This document shows, in pieces, positions 53,597 through 61,766 of a stretch of 64,000 nt of DNA. Location: the NCBI RefSeq assembly GCF_000721235.1, contig NZ_JOFH01000014.1, positions 62,001-126,000 on the forward strand. The letters run 5' to 3'. Positions within the stretch are counted from its first letter, which is position 1. Each line of letters begins with the position of its first letter. Under the pieces are notes generated by a model that was not told the DNA's origin, made no database searches, and worked only from the letters and a program-made list of their open reading frames with translations. This stretch comes from Streptomyces olivaceus. Its GTDB lineage: Bacteria; Actinomycetota; Actinomycetes; Streptomycetales; Streptomycetaceae. The position numbers and the translations under genes were made by a program.

Positions 53597-54487
53597 TCAG
53601 GTGAGCTGAGCCGTCCTCACCAGGGTCAGGGCCACGACGGCCACCAGGACCAGCGCGCACGCGCCGTACTGCACCAGGGCCCGCCGTTCGCGCGGGGCGT
53701 GGAGCATCGCGTAGCCGATCACGGCGCCGCCGACGAGTCCGCCGACGTGGGCCTGCCAGGCGATGTTGGCCCAGGTGAAGGTGAAGACCAGGTTGATCAC
53801 CAGCAGGATGACGACCGGCCGCATGTCCGCGTTGAGGCGCCGGACGAGGGCGGCGGTGGCACCGAAGAGACCGAAGATCGCGCCCGAGGCGCCCAGCGAG
53901 GGCTGGTTCGGCTCGGCGATCAGGTAGGTGAGGGCACTGCCGGCCAGCCCGGAGCAGAAGTAGAGGGCGAGATAGCGGACCCGGCCGAGGGCGCCTTCCA
54001 GCGGGCCGCCGAGCCACCAGAGGCTGAGCATGTTGAAGAGGATGTGCATGTAGCTGCCGTGCAGGAACATCGCGGTCAGCAGCCGGTACCACTGGCCCTC
54101 CGCGACCCCCTCCACCGAGCCGAGGAGCGGGACGTAGGCCCGGCCGATCATCTCGAGGTGGTTGGTGAAGCGGTCGCCGACGGAGAGCTGGACCAGGAAC
54201 AGGGCCAGGTTGACGCCGATCAGCACCTTGGTGACCAGACGCGGGTCGTCGGCGATGGCGCCCCCGGCGAGGGTGCGGGGCCGGGACGCGGCGGGGGCGG
54301 GCCCGCTGCCGCCGGTGCGGCCCGCCGCGCAGTCCGGGCAGTGGAAGCCGACCGAGGCGTTGACCATGCAGTCCGGGCAGATGGGGCGCTCGCAGCGGGT
54401 GCAGCGGATGCCCGTCTCGCGGTCCGGGTGGCGGTAGCAGCCGGGCAGGCTCTGGGCGTCCGGCGGGCCGGCGGCCGCGTGGTCCAT
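53597..54487 (-). CDS. rhomboid-family intramembrane serine protease with zinc-binding N-terminus
   Basis: 296 aa from ATG 54487 (MDHAAAGPPDAQSLPG). Residues about 15-60 have a B-box-like zinc motif: CYRHPDRETGIRCTRCERPICPDCMVNASVGFHCPDC, with seven Cys and one His. Six or seven membrane helices follow. The protease dyad is Ser in LGASGAIFGLFGA and His in IAWQAHVGGLVGGAVIG; loop 1 has the WYRLLTAMFLHGSYMHILFNM signature. It cleaves substrates within the membrane; targets are unknown. The zinc-binding extension is usual in actinobacterial rhomboids. Confidence 0.92.
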   Translation of the reverse strand: MDHAAAGPPDAQSLPGCYRHPDRETGIRCTRCERPICPDCMVNASVGFHCPDCAAGRTGGSGPAPAASRPRTLAGGAIADDPRLVTKVLIGVNLALFLVQLSVGDRFTNHLEMIGRAYVPLLGSVEGVAEGQWYRLLTAMFLHGSYMHILFNMLSLWWLGGPLEGALGRVRYLALYFCSGLAGSALTYLIAEPNQPSLGASGAIFGLFGATAALVRRLNADMRPVVILLVINLVFTFTWANIAWQAHVGGLVGGAVIGYAMLHAPRERRALVQYGACALVLVAVVALTLVRTAQLT

Positions 54488-54587
54488 GGCTTCCCCTAGA
54501 TCGTCCTGCGAATGGTGTGCACACGTGCACGCCCCGCCCTCTCTACGGATGGGCGGGGCGTTTGGTTCCTGCCCGGTGTACGGGAGG

Positions 54588-55121
54588 TCAGCCCTCTCGG
54601 GTCTCGACGGTCACCGACTCGATGACGACGTCGTTGACCGGACGGTCGGTGCGGGGGTTGGTCGGGAGGGCGGCGATGGCGTCGACGACCTTCTGGCCGG
54701 CCTCGCCCGCGACCTCGCCGAAGATCGTGTGCTTGCGGTTCAGCCAGGTCGTCGGGGACACGGTCACGAAGAACTGGGAGCCGTTGGTGCCGGGCCCGGC
54801 GTTGGCCATGGCCAGCAGATAGGGCTTGTTGAAGGACAGGTCGGGGTGGAACTCGTCCTCGAACTGGTAGCCGGGGCCGCCGGTGCCGTTGCCCAGCGGG
54901 TCGCCGCCCTGGATCATGAAGCCGCTGATCACCCGGTGGAAGACGGTGCCGTCGTAGAGCCGGTCCGTGGTCTTCTCCCCGGTCTCGGGGTTGGTCCACT
55001 CGCGCTCGCCCCGGGCGAGTTCGACGAAGTTCCTGACCGTCTTGGGGGCGTGGTTCGGCAGCAGCCGTACCTCGATGTCGCCGTGGTTGGTCTTCAGGGT
55101 GGCGTAGAGCTGCTCGGCCAC
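54588..55121 (-). CDS. cyclophilin-type peptidyl-prolyl cis-trans isomerase
   Basis: 177 aa from GTG 55121 (VAEQLYATLKTNHGD), with GGAAGG upstream; the open frame continues to 55307 without gene-like composition. Catalytic and binding residues of cyclophilin A are conserved: FHRVISGFMIQGGDP (Arg, Phe, Met-Gln) and ANAGPGTNGSQFFVTVSPTTWLNRKHTIFGEV (Gln-Phe-Phe, Trp, His). No signal peptide, so it acts on proline bonds in the cytoplasm. Position next to crgA/rhomboid is conserved in actinobacteria (PpiA). Confidence 0.94.
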   Translation of the reverse strand: MAEQLYATLKTNHGDIEVRLLPNHAPKTVRNFVELARGEREWTNPETGEKTTDRLYDGTVFHRVISGFMIQGGDPLGNGTGGPGYQFEDEFHPDLSFNKPYLLAMANAGPGTNGSQFFVTVSPTTWLNRKHTIFGEVAGEAGQKVVDAIAALPTNPRTDRPVNDVVIESVTVETREG

Positions 55122-55441
55122 GGTGTGCCTTCCGTCGTCCAGTTGTGCGCCCCGATCCTCCCACGGTCGGCGGCGCGCACGTCGCTCCGTGCCGTGAGTC
55201 ACGGGCGCGCGGCGGCGATCCGTGGCATGGTCGGGGACAGGTTCGTGTGGCCCGGTATTCACCGGTTGTCGACGTTGGTCAGCTCTTGTTCGCATCTTCG
55301 TCACCACGCGCTCCGGAGGACTGACCGGCCTCGTCCGTGACCCGGATGCCCGCCCTCACATGCCTGCCGGTGCGTCCCCAGGCATGATCCGTAAAAGGGT
55401 GGAAAGTCGAATTACCGTACGCCACCGAGGAGGAGGAACCC
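55122..55441. other. divergent intergenic region, cyclophilin / DUF5324
   Basis: 320 bp containing the two divergent promoters. The stretch 55385-55425 (ATGATCCGTAAAAGGGTGGAAAGTCGAATTACCG) is AT-richer and probably holds the promoter of the DUF5324 gene. No gene-like frame recognised. Confidence 0.45.
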
Positions 55442-56140
55442 GTGACCCGCATCGACAGCGTGCGCGCCGCGACCGGTTCGGCGAAGGACAGCGTGCTGCA
55501 CGCCGCGGAAGCGGTGGCGCCCTACGCCGACACGGCCAAGGACAGGGCCGCCCACTATGCACAGGAGGCGCGCGTACGGCTGGCGCCCAAGGTGTCGCAG
55601 GCCGCAGACCAGGCCCGTCTTCAGTACGGCGCGCACCTCGCGCCGCGCTTGGAGCAGGCCCGTACGCATGTACCGCCGAAGATGGACGCGGCCGCTCAGG
55701 AGGCGGCCGTACGCACCCGTCTGGCCGCTCGGCAGGCAGCCGAATACTCACGCCCGCGGATCGAGCAGGCGGTGGCCGCGGCCGGTCCCGTGCGGGACGA
55801 GGCCACGGCGCGGGGTGCTGCCGCGCTGGCCGCACTGCGGGGCCAGGTCACCGCCAAGGAGATCCAGCGCCTGACCCGCAAGCACCAGCGCCGGGCGCGG
55901 GCCGGGCGGGCCGCCAAGGTCGTGCTGATCGCGGCGGTCGTCGCGGGTGGTGCGCTGGCCGCCTGGAAGTGGTGGGACAAGCAGGCCAACCCGGACTGGC
56001 TGGTGGAGCCGCCGGAGGCGACGGAGGTTCCCGAGTCGGGCCGGCTGACGTCGGTGGACGGCACCGGTGAGGCGCTCCTCGATCCCGAGGTGAAGGCCAA
56101 GCAGGCGCGGGAGGAGGCGGAGGGCGACGGCCCCCGCTGA
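55442..56140 (+). CDS. DUF5324 family helical membrane protein
   Basis: 232 aa from GTG 55442, with GAGGAGGA placed 4-5 nt upstream. Residues 1-150 are a long Ala-rich amphipathic helical region with repeating patterns (AAEAVAPYADTAKDRAAHYAQEARVRLAPKVSQAADQAR, RLAARQAAEYSRPRIEQAVAAAGP), like apolipoprotein-type or surface-lining helices. A membrane helix near 158-178 (AAKVVLIAAVVAGGALAAWKWW) and an acidic tail end the protein. Streptomyces-specific family; function unknown. It is followed by a 22-bp hairpin and a parS site. Confidence 0.8.
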   Translation: MTRIDSVRAATGSAKDSVLHAAEAVAPYADTAKDRAAHYAQEARVRLAPKVSQAADQARLQYGAHLAPRLEQARTHVPPKMDAAAQEAAVRTRLAARQAAEYSRPRIEQAVAAAGPVRDEATARGAAALAALRGQVTAKEIQRLTRKHQRRARAGRAAKVVLIAAVVAGGALAAWKWWDKQANPDWLVEPPEATEVPESGRLTSVDGTGEALLDPEVKAKQAREEAEGDGPR

Positions 56141-56158
56141 TCACCGCAGCAGGACAGG

Positions 56159-56213
56159 ACATCGCCGTGGGGCGGAGACCGGGTACGTCCGGGTCTCCGC
56201 CCCACGGCGATGT
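56159..56213. terminator. 22-bp perfect bidirectional terminator
   Basis: The 22 bases from 56159 to 56180 (starting ACATCGCCGTGG) are exactly complementary to 56192-56213, with an 11-nt loop. It separates the convergent DUF5324 and uppS genes and its right arm shares two bases with the adjoining parS palindrome. It is the longest perfect hairpin found in the window. Confidence 0.95.
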
Positions 56214-56225
56214 TTCACGTGAAAC
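56212..56225. other. parS site 2 (ParB-binding palindrome)
   Basis: GTTTCACGTGAAAC, identical to the site at 22102-22115. It is intergenic, abutting the terminator hairpin and 13 bp from the uppS stop codon. The two sites are 34 kb apart. Confidence 0.96.
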
Positions 56226-56237
56226 GGCCGGGGGCGC

Positions 56238-57014
56238 TCAACGGCCGTAGCGGCGTTCCCGCAGGGAGTAGGAGCGCAGGGCACGCAGGAAGTCGATCTC
56301 GCGGAAGTCCGGCCAGTAGGTCTCGCAGAAGTGGACCTCGGCGTAGGCGGACTGCCAGAGCAGGAAGCCGGAGAGGCGCTGCTCACCGGAGGTCCGGATG
56401 ATGAGGTCGGACTCGGACCGGGCCTTGGAGTACAGGTGCTTGGAGATGTGCTCCATGGTGAAGCTCTCGATGAGCTCGTCGATGTCCCCGCCCTGCGAGC
56501 TGTGCTCGGTGAGGGCGGAGCGCACGGCGTCGACGATCTCGCGCCGGCCTCCGTAGCCGACGGCGACGTCGACCTTGGTGCCGCCCTTGCGGTCCTGGGT
56601 GGCGGCGGTGGCGGTCTTGAGCCGGCTCGCGGACTCCGCGGGCAGCAGGTCCAGGGCGCCGACCGCTTCGACGCGCCAGGGGTTGCCGGGCGCGGCCAGC
56701 TGCTCGACGACCTCGGCGATGATGTCGATGAGCGGGTTGAGCTGGTCCTCGGGCCGGGCGAGGTTGTCGTCGGAGAGCATGAACAGGGTCACGTGCTCGA
56801 TCTGCGCGGAGTCGCACCAGCGCAGGAAGTCCAGCACCTTCGCGCCGCCGGCCCGGTAGCCCTCGCGGGGGTCGGCGATGCCCGACATCTTGGCCCACCG
56901 GCGGTTGCCGTCGAGCATGATGCCGATGTGCTGGGGGCGTGGGCGTCCCTCCAGCTGCTTGACCAGCCGCTTCACGTAGAGCACGTCAAGAGCGGCCCGT
57001 ACCTTCGCCCGCAT
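56238..57014 (-). CDS. uppS: isoprenyl (undecaprenyl) diphosphate synthase
   Basis: 258 aa from ATG 57014 (MRAKVRAALDVLYVK), with GGAAGGGG upstream. Cis-prenyltransferase motifs: GIMLDGNRRWAK with the catalytic Asp, EHVTLFMLSDDNLARP, VAVGYGGRREIVDAV, and C-terminal LIIRTSGEQRLSGFLLWQSAYAEVHF for Mg2+ and IPP binding. It elongates farnesyl diphosphate to the C50-C55 lipid carrier for peptidoglycan. Streptomyces usually have two such enzymes; this one is the copy near oriC. Monocistronic. Confidence 0.94.
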   Translation of the reverse strand: MRAKVRAALDVLYVKRLVKQLEGRPRPQHIGIMLDGNRRWAKMSGIADPREGYRAGGAKVLDFLRWCDSAQIEHVTLFMLSDDNLARPEDQLNPLIDIIAEVVEQLAAPGNPWRVEAVGALDLLPAESASRLKTATAATQDRKGGTKVDVAVGYGGRREIVDAVRSALTEHSSQGGDIDELIESFTMEHISKHLYSKARSESDLIIRTSGEQRLSGFLLWQSAYAEVHFCETYWPDFREIDFLRALRSYSLRERRYGR

Positions 57015-57379
57015 GGTTACCCCTTCCACCTCGTCGGTAGCGACCGGACGGCTCCGACGGCGATGAGCCACGTGGCACCGTCCCGCCGGGGTGTGGCACT
57101 GGTGCCCTGTGAGGTGACGATATCAAGAGCAGACAGCCCTCCCCCGGCACCGAGCACCGCCCGTCCGCGGCCCCGCAGCGGGGGCGGGACAGGAGCCGAC
57201 GGGCCACCCGGGGCGGTCAACTGGGCGTTTCGGTCGCAGGGTTGCCCACGACGGGTACCGAACGGCCGTCACCGGCCGTGGCACGGGGCCGCGAGCGGTG
57301 AGCAACGTCTCCGCCGCCCGTGGGCGGGCGCGGTAACGTGCCCCCCCCATCCCACCCCGCACCGCGTCCGGAACGAGAA
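57015..57379. other. intergenic region upstream of uppS
   Basis: 365 bp without a recognisable gene. It should hold the uppS promoter (minus strand), probably in the AT-richer TGACGATATCAAGAGC stretch near 57113-57130. A run of eight C at 57341-57348 precedes the tRNA terminator. Confidence 0.4.
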
Positions 57380-57418
57380 CGACCTCCTTGACCTGATTTC
57401 CGCAGGTCAAGGAGGTCG
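57380..57418 (-). terminator. 16-bp terminator of tRNA-Ala
   Basis: CGACCTCCTTGACCTG (57380-57395) and CAGGTCAAGGAGGTCG (57403-57418) are exact complements with a 7-nt loop, 7 bp beyond the 3' end of the minus-strand tRNA gene. Confidence 0.92.
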
Positions 57419-57425
57419 CAATCTG

Positions 57426-57498
57426 TGGAGCCTAGGGGAGTCGAACCCCTGACATCTGCCATGCAAAGACAGCGCTCTACCAACTGAGCTAAGGCCCC
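57426..57498 (-). tRNA. tRNA-Ala (anticodon TGC)
   Basis: On the minus strand, GGGGCCT (from 57498) pairs with AGGCTCC (57427-57433). D-arm GCTCAGTTGGTAGAGC, anticodon loop CTTTGCATG with TGC, and T-arm CAGGGGTTCGACTCCCCTA are canonical. 73 nt to discriminator A; CCA is not encoded. The terminator at 57380-57418 follows. Confidence 0.97.
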
Positions 57499-57677
57499 TC
57501 GGAAGGTGGCGGCGGTCGTGAGGTGCGGACCGTCGGTCACCGCGGACAAGAGTACCGGGTCGCCCCCCGTATCTCACAAATGATTGGGGGTCCCGGGGAA
57601 CGACCACGCTCCGTAAGATGCTCGGCGTGGTTCGCTGGAGCGAACTGCGGTTGTTGGGGAAGCGATGGGGAGACGCA

Positions 57678-58226
57678 ATGGACGCCGCACAGCAGGAAGC
57701 CACCGCCAGAGCGCGGGAACTGCAGCGGAACTGGTACGGGGAGCCGCTGGGGGCGCTCTTCCGCAGGCTTATCGATGATCTCGGCCTCAACCAGGCCCGT
57801 CTCGCGGGAGTGCTGGGGCTCTCCGCGCCGATGCTGTCGCAGCTGATGAGCGGCCAGCGGGCGAAGATCGGCAATCCCGCTGTGGTCCAGCGGGTCCAGC
57901 TGCTGCAGGACCTGGCGGGGCAGGTCGCGGACGGCAGTGCGAGCGCGGCCGAGGCGACCGAGCGCATGGACGAGATCAAGAAGTCGCAGGGGGGCTCAGT
58001 GCTCAGCAACACCACGCAGACGACGAGCAGTTCGGGGGCGCCCACGGTCAAGCGGGTGGTCCGCGAGATCCAGTCGCTGCTGCGCTCGGTGGCGGCCGCC
58101 GGGGACATCATCGACGCGGCGGACGCGCTGTCCTCCTCGCACCCGGAGCTGGCGGAGTTCCTGCGGGTGTACGGCGCGGGCCGCACCTCGGACGCGGTCG
58201 CGCACTACCAGTCCCACCAGAACTGA
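57678..58226 (+). CDS. helix-turn-helix DNA-binding regulator
   Basis: 182 aa from ATG 57678 (MDAAQQEATARAREL), with GGGGAGA upstream; an in-frame ATG at 57618 is less likely. A lambda-type helix-turn-helix spans about residues 28-62: LFRRLIDDLGLNQARLAGVLGLSAPMLSQLMSGQRAKIG. The middle part is a charged helix (DGSASAAEATERMDEIKKSQGG) and a Ser/Thr linker, and the C-terminal about 60 residues form another helical domain (VVREIQSLLRSVAAAGDIIDAADALSSSHPELAEFLRVYGAG). Followed after 85 bp by a kinase gene on the same strand; phosphorylation by that kinase is possible. Function unknown. Confidence 0.82.
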   Translation: MDAAQQEATARARELQRNWYGEPLGALFRRLIDDLGLNQARLAGVLGLSAPMLSQLMSGQRAKIGNPAVVQRVQLLQDLAGQVADGSASAAEATERMDEIKKSQGGSVLSNTTQTTSSSGAPTVKRVVREIQSLLRSVAAAGDIIDAADALSSSHPELAEFLRVYGAGRTSDAVAHYQSHQN

Positions 58227-58311
58227 CCTCGGGTCCCGGCCGCCGGGAGGGTCGGCGGCCGGGATCGCGGGGGTGGCGCGACAGGTCCCAGGGGAGGAGC
58301 GGCGCACAGCC

Positions 58312-59838
58312 ATGGGTGAGGTCTTCGCCGGACGGTACGAGCTGGTCGACCCGGTCGGCCGGGGCGGGGTGGGTGCCGTCTGGCGCGCCTGGGACCACCG
58401 GCGGCGGCGTTATGTGGCCGCGAAGGTGCTCCAGCAGCGGGACGCGCACTCGCTGCTGCGTTTCGTCCGGGAGCAGGCGCTGCGGATCGATCACCCCCAC
58501 GTGCTGGCGCCCGCCAGCTGGGCGGCCGACGACGACCAGGTCCTGTTCACCATGGACCTGGTCACGGGTGGCTCGCTGGTCCACCTGGTGGGGGACTACG
58601 GCCCGCTGCCGCCCGTCTTCGTGTGCACGCTGCTCGACCAGCTCCTGTCGGGGCTGGCGGCGGTGCACGGGGAGGGCGTGGTGCACCGTGACATCAAGCC
58701 CGCCAACCTGCTCCTGGAGGCGACGGGCACCGGCCGGCCCCGGCTGCGGCTGTCCGACTTCGGCATCGCGATGCGCCTGGGCGAGGCCCGGCTGACGGAG
58801 ACCAACCTCGTGGTGGGGACGCCGGGTTATCTCGCGCCGGAGCAGCTGCTGGGCTCGGAGCCCGACTTTCCCGCCGACCTGTTCGCGGTGGGGCTGGTCG
58901 CCCTGTACCTGCTGGAGGGAGCCAAGCCCGACGCCAAGGCGCTCGTCCAGCACTTCGCCGAGCACGGTACGCCGCCCGCGCCGCAGGGGATTCCCGAGCC
59001 GCTGTGGCAGGTGGTGGCGACGCTGGTGCAGCCGGATCCGCCGGCCAGGTTCCGTACCGCCACGGGGGCGCGCAAGGCGCTGGCCGCGGCGAGGGAGCTG
59101 CTGCCGGAGCCGGGGCCCGACGACGAGCTGATCGAGATATTCGATCAAGTGGGGCCGCTGCCTCCGGGGTTCGGTCCCGACGGTCCTCTCCAGCGGGCGT
59201 CCGGACTGGACGACGTACCGACGGACGTACCGACGGACCCGCGGCAGGCGTCCGCTCCGGGCCCGGCGCCCGCCGCGACACCGCAGCCGCCGCCTGCGCC
59301 TTCCTCACCTCCTTCACCGGCCTCACCGTTCGCGTCGCCCTCAACGCCCTCAACGCCCTCGTCACCGTCCGGGGCCGACGAGGTGGCCGGCGCTCCGTCC
59401 GTCCCTCGGGGCACCCCGCCGACGGTCCGTCCCGGTACGGACCAGCCGTTCGCCATGTCGGAGACCGGCAGCTTCCACCTGCCGCCCCCGCAGCCCACCA
59501 CCTCGTCGTCCCAGACCCCCACACCCCCGGCCCCGGCCCACCCCGGCGAACCGCAGTACCCGTCCTCGTACCCGCACCCGCACCAGCCCCGGCATCAGCC
59601 GCCCCCCGTCCCGCACCCTTCGCACCACCCCGCGCAGTCCCTCGCGCCGCCGCCCGCGCAGCAGCGCACCGACGTCCCCACCGCCTCCTACACCGCACGG
59701 AGCCCGCAGGCCCCCGCGCAGCACCGCGCGCCCCGGCGCCGGCGGCGTCCCGGGCCCCCGGCGAAGGTGGCGGTGCCGCTCCTGCTGCTGGCGCTGGCCT
59801 GCTACGCCGTGGGCTTCTGGGCCCTGACCCGGATCTGA
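58312..59838 (+). CDS. Ser/Thr protein kinase with Pro-rich linker and C-terminal membrane anchor
   Basis: 508 aa from ATG 58312 (MGEVFAGRYELVDPV). Kinase domain residues about 8-265: VGRGGVGAVWRAWD, catalytic Lys in YVAAKVLQQ, HRDIKPANLLLEAT, LSDFGIAMRL and TPGYLAPEQLLGSE. The P-D-F-P-A-D-L-F-A-V-G helix replaces the usual D-x-R-S-D-L-Y-S. Residues about 300-475 are Pro/Ser/Gln-rich, with HPHQPRHQPPPVPHPSHHP. A single membrane helix at the very C-terminus (VAVPLLLLALACYAVGFWAL) leaves no external sensor domain, so it is tail-anchored and must be regulated from inside. Likely partner: the upstream HTH protein. Confidence 0.92.
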   Translation: MGEVFAGRYELVDPVGRGGVGAVWRAWDHRRRRYVAAKVLQQRDAHSLLRFVREQALRIDHPHVLAPASWAADDDQVLFTMDLVTGGSLVHLVGDYGPLPPVFVCTLLDQLLSGLAAVHGEGVVHRDIKPANLLLEATGTGRPRLRLSDFGIAMRLGEARLTETNLVVGTPGYLAPEQLLGSEPDFPADLFAVGLVALYLLEGAKPDAKALVQHFAEHGTPPAPQGIPEPLWQVVATLVQPDPPARFRTATGARKALAAARELLPEPGPDDELIEIFDQVGPLPPGFGPDGPLQRASGLDDVPTDVPTDPRQASAPGPAPAATPQPPPAPSSPPSPASPFASPSTPSTPSSPSGADEVAGAPSVPRGTPPTVRPGTDQPFAMSETGSFHLPPPQPTTSSSQTPTPPAPAHPGEPQYPSSYPHPHQPRHQPPPVPHPSHHPAQSLAPPPAQQRTDVPTASYTARSPQAPAQHRAPRRRRRPGPPAKVAVPLLLLALACYAVGFWALTRI

Positions 59839-59854
59839 GCCGGGCTCTTCGCCG

Positions 59855-61156
59855 CTACGCCGCCCTGCGCCGGGCCGTCACCGTCCAGACGGCGAGGCCC
59901 GCGAGCAGCAGGCTGCCGGTGCCGATCCCGCCCACGGCGACCGCTCTCATCGCGGCGTCGCCGTCCCGGGTGGCCCCGTTCTCCGGCGCCGCCGCCCGGT
60001 CGGCGGCCGAGAGCTCGAACACGCCCTTCGGCCGGGGCTCCCCCGTGTACCCGGGCCCGGCCTCCGCCGTCCCCCGCAGCCGCACCCGCAGCGTGAGGCC
60101 GAAGGGCCCGTCGCCGAAGTCGTCGGCCACCTGGGCCGCGAGGTGGACCACGAGGTAGTAGTCGCCGGCGAACCGCAGGGCACCGACCTGTCGGCTGCTC
60201 GCGTACCGGTTGGGATACGCCACGGGCGGCAGCGCGGCGAGGCCCACGGCGGCCGGGCGGCCGGTGTAGCCCTTGGCGGCGTCGTCGACCTCGCCGCGCA
60301 CGGGGTTGTGCAGGCCCAGCCGCAGCGCACCGGTGGTATAGCCCGAGGCGTCGTCGGAGCCGCCGAGTTCGGCGCTCGCGTACACCTGGCGGCCCCAGTC
60401 GACCGGCACCTTGTAGTAAAGGGTCTGCCCGGGCCTGATGTCGCTCTGCCAGACGCCCTGGCCGACGGCGGTGGCACGGGCGAAGCCGCTGCCGCCCGCG
60501 CGGCGTTCCGGCTGCCCGGCGAGCGGTTCGGGCGAGGCGGAGTCCCAGGTGCCGGGCGGCTCGGTGGGACCCGCCCGCCGCGGACGGGGTTCGGTGGCGG
60601 TGGTCAGTTCGAGGTCCCAGTCGTCCGGCGGGGAGTCCTCCGGCCGGACCCGCTCGACGGCGACGTAGTAGGTACCGGCGTCCTGGCAGCGGCTCGCACC
60701 CGGCTCGATCTCGCGCATGCCCCAGGCCGTGACCGGGCGGGGACTGTGCGCGGCGCCGAAGGTGGCGCTGCCCAGGGAGCAGGAGGCGCCGTCCGCGTCT
60801 CGCACGGCGACCCGGACACCGTCCACGGCGGTGACCTCGCCCTCGGAACCGGGTACGGCGGTGACGGAGACGTAGGTGTCGGAGTCCGCGTCGAGTTCGA
60901 GACGGTAGTAGAGGGTGTCGTTCCTCGCCAGCGAGCTGCGGTACGTGGCGCCGGGCTGCAGCAGCGCGGCGCCCGCGGTGTCGCTCGCGCCCTCGACCCG
61001 CGCCGCACCGTCGGCGAAGGCGTACCCCTCGGCCCCGCCCGCCCCGCCACGCCGGGGGCCGGGCACCTCCGGCCCCGGTACGCCGCCGAACCCCGCACCA
61101 CCGTCCCATGCCCCGCCACCCCTCGCCCTCGCGCTCACCGGCTCCGCCGCCGCCAC
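59855..61156 (-). CDS. large secreted-type membrane protein, N-terminus apparently damaged
   Basis: 433 aa if read from GTG 61156 (VAAAEPVSARARG). The body contains two similar beta-rich modules with GATYRSSLARNDTLYYRLELDADSDTYVSV and GQTLYYKVPVDWGRQVYASAEL, like pre-peptidase or carbohydrate-binding sandwiches, and FAGDYYLVVHLAAQVADDFGD. A C-terminal membrane helix (AVGGIGTGSLLLAGLAVWTV) is followed by ARRRAA, the layout of a type I membrane protein that needs a signal peptide. None is present in this frame; see the finding on the misplaced ATG 61176. The start and activity are therefore doubtful. Confidence 0.7.
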   Translation of the reverse strand: MAAAEPVSARARGGGAWDGGAGFGGVPGPEVPGPRRGGAGGAEGYAFADGAARVEGASDTAGAALLQPGATYRSSLARNDTLYYRLELDADSDTYVSVTAVPGSEGEVTAVDGVRVAVRDADGASCSLGSATFGAAHSPRPVTAWGMREIEPGASRCQDAGTYYVAVERVRPEDSPPDDWDLELTTATEPRPRRAGPTEPPGTWDSASPEPLAGQPERRAGGSGFARATAVGQGVWQSDIRPGQTLYYKVPVDWGRQVYASAELGGSDDASGYTTGALRLGLHNPVRGEVDDAAKGYTGRPAAVGLAALPPVAYPNRYASSRQVGALRFAGDYYLVVHLAAQVADDFGDGPFGLTLRVRLRGTAEAGPGYTGEPRPKGVFELSAADRAAAPENGATRDGDAAMRAVAVGGIGTGSLLLAGLAVWTVTARRRAA

Positions 61157-61247
61157 CCCGACCGGACGGTGCCCATCCTGCCGCGCTCCGCCCCGCTCCG
61201 GCGCCCCCGCGGAGAGATCGGGCGGCACCGGGCCCGGACAACACAAA

Positions 61248-61272
61248 ACCCCGACCGTGTGACGGCCGGGGT
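61248..61272 (-). terminator. terminator of the DLW-39 gene
   Basis: ACCCCGACCGT (61248-61258) pairs with ACGGCCGGGGT (61262-61272), with one A-C mismatch and a GTG loop. On the minus strand it is followed by TTTTGTGTTGT, a U-rich tail unusual for this genome. Confidence 0.8.
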
Positions 61273-61299
61273 CTGCTCAGGACCTGATGTCGGTCGTAC

Positions 61300-61428
61300 T
61301 CACGAACCCGTGGGCACGGAGTCAGTCGCCTCCGTCCACAGATCCTGCTCGGCGCGATCCGCCTGGATCTGGCGGTACACGAGGAGCCCGCCGATGGCGG
61401 CCAGTGCGACCAGGAGAAGCTTCTTCAC
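61300..61428 (-). CDS. DLW-39 family small membrane protein
   Basis: 42 aa from GTG 61428 (read MKKLLLVALAAIGGLL), with GAGGT upstream. A basic start and one membrane helix (LLLVALAAIGGLLVYR) are followed by QADRAEQDLWTEATDSVP, which contains the D-L-W motif that names the family. These peptides of about 40 residues are found beside tRNA genes near oriC in actinobacteria; function unknown. A TATAGT -10 for it lies on the minus strand at 61474-61479. Confidence 0.88.
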   Translation of the reverse strand: MKKLLLVALAAIGGLLVYRQIQADRAEQDLWTEATDSVPTGS

Positions 61429-61473
61429 CGCGCGACCTCGTCTTTCCTTGACGTAGGGGACCTCTGGCGCCCG

Positions 61474-61502
61474 ACTATACACACCGGCCGATACCGATCG
61501 GT
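61474..61502 (-). promoter_or_regulatory. candidate promoter of DLW-39 overlapped by a CCGATCGG palindrome
   Basis: On the minus strand TATAGT (61479-61474) fits the -10 consensus. The -35 position coincides with the palindrome ACCGATCGGT (61493-61502). A second palindrome CTCCGATCGGAG lies at 61561-61572, sharing CCGATCGG. An unidentified regulator binding both is plausible. The rest of the 338-bp gap (61429-61766) holds no gene that I can recognise. Confidence 0.45.
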
Positions 61503-61766
61503 GACCTGAGTCGGCGGCCAACTTCCCCTCTCCCGAGCCCATTAGAAGCGGACGGCTCCGCTCCGATCGGAGGGTGATCACATCCTCACGGGCCGCGATC
61601 TTTGCCCCGTCACCCACCGGTTCAGGACCTTTCAGGACCCCTTGCGGCCATACGGGTGGTGTTCATCTGAACATCGACGCGCCACGGGCGCAGGTCCACC
61701 ACTTCGCGAGCCGCATACACATCATGAGGAAAGTACGCAAATCGCCCAACCCGAAAGTGAGGGGTT

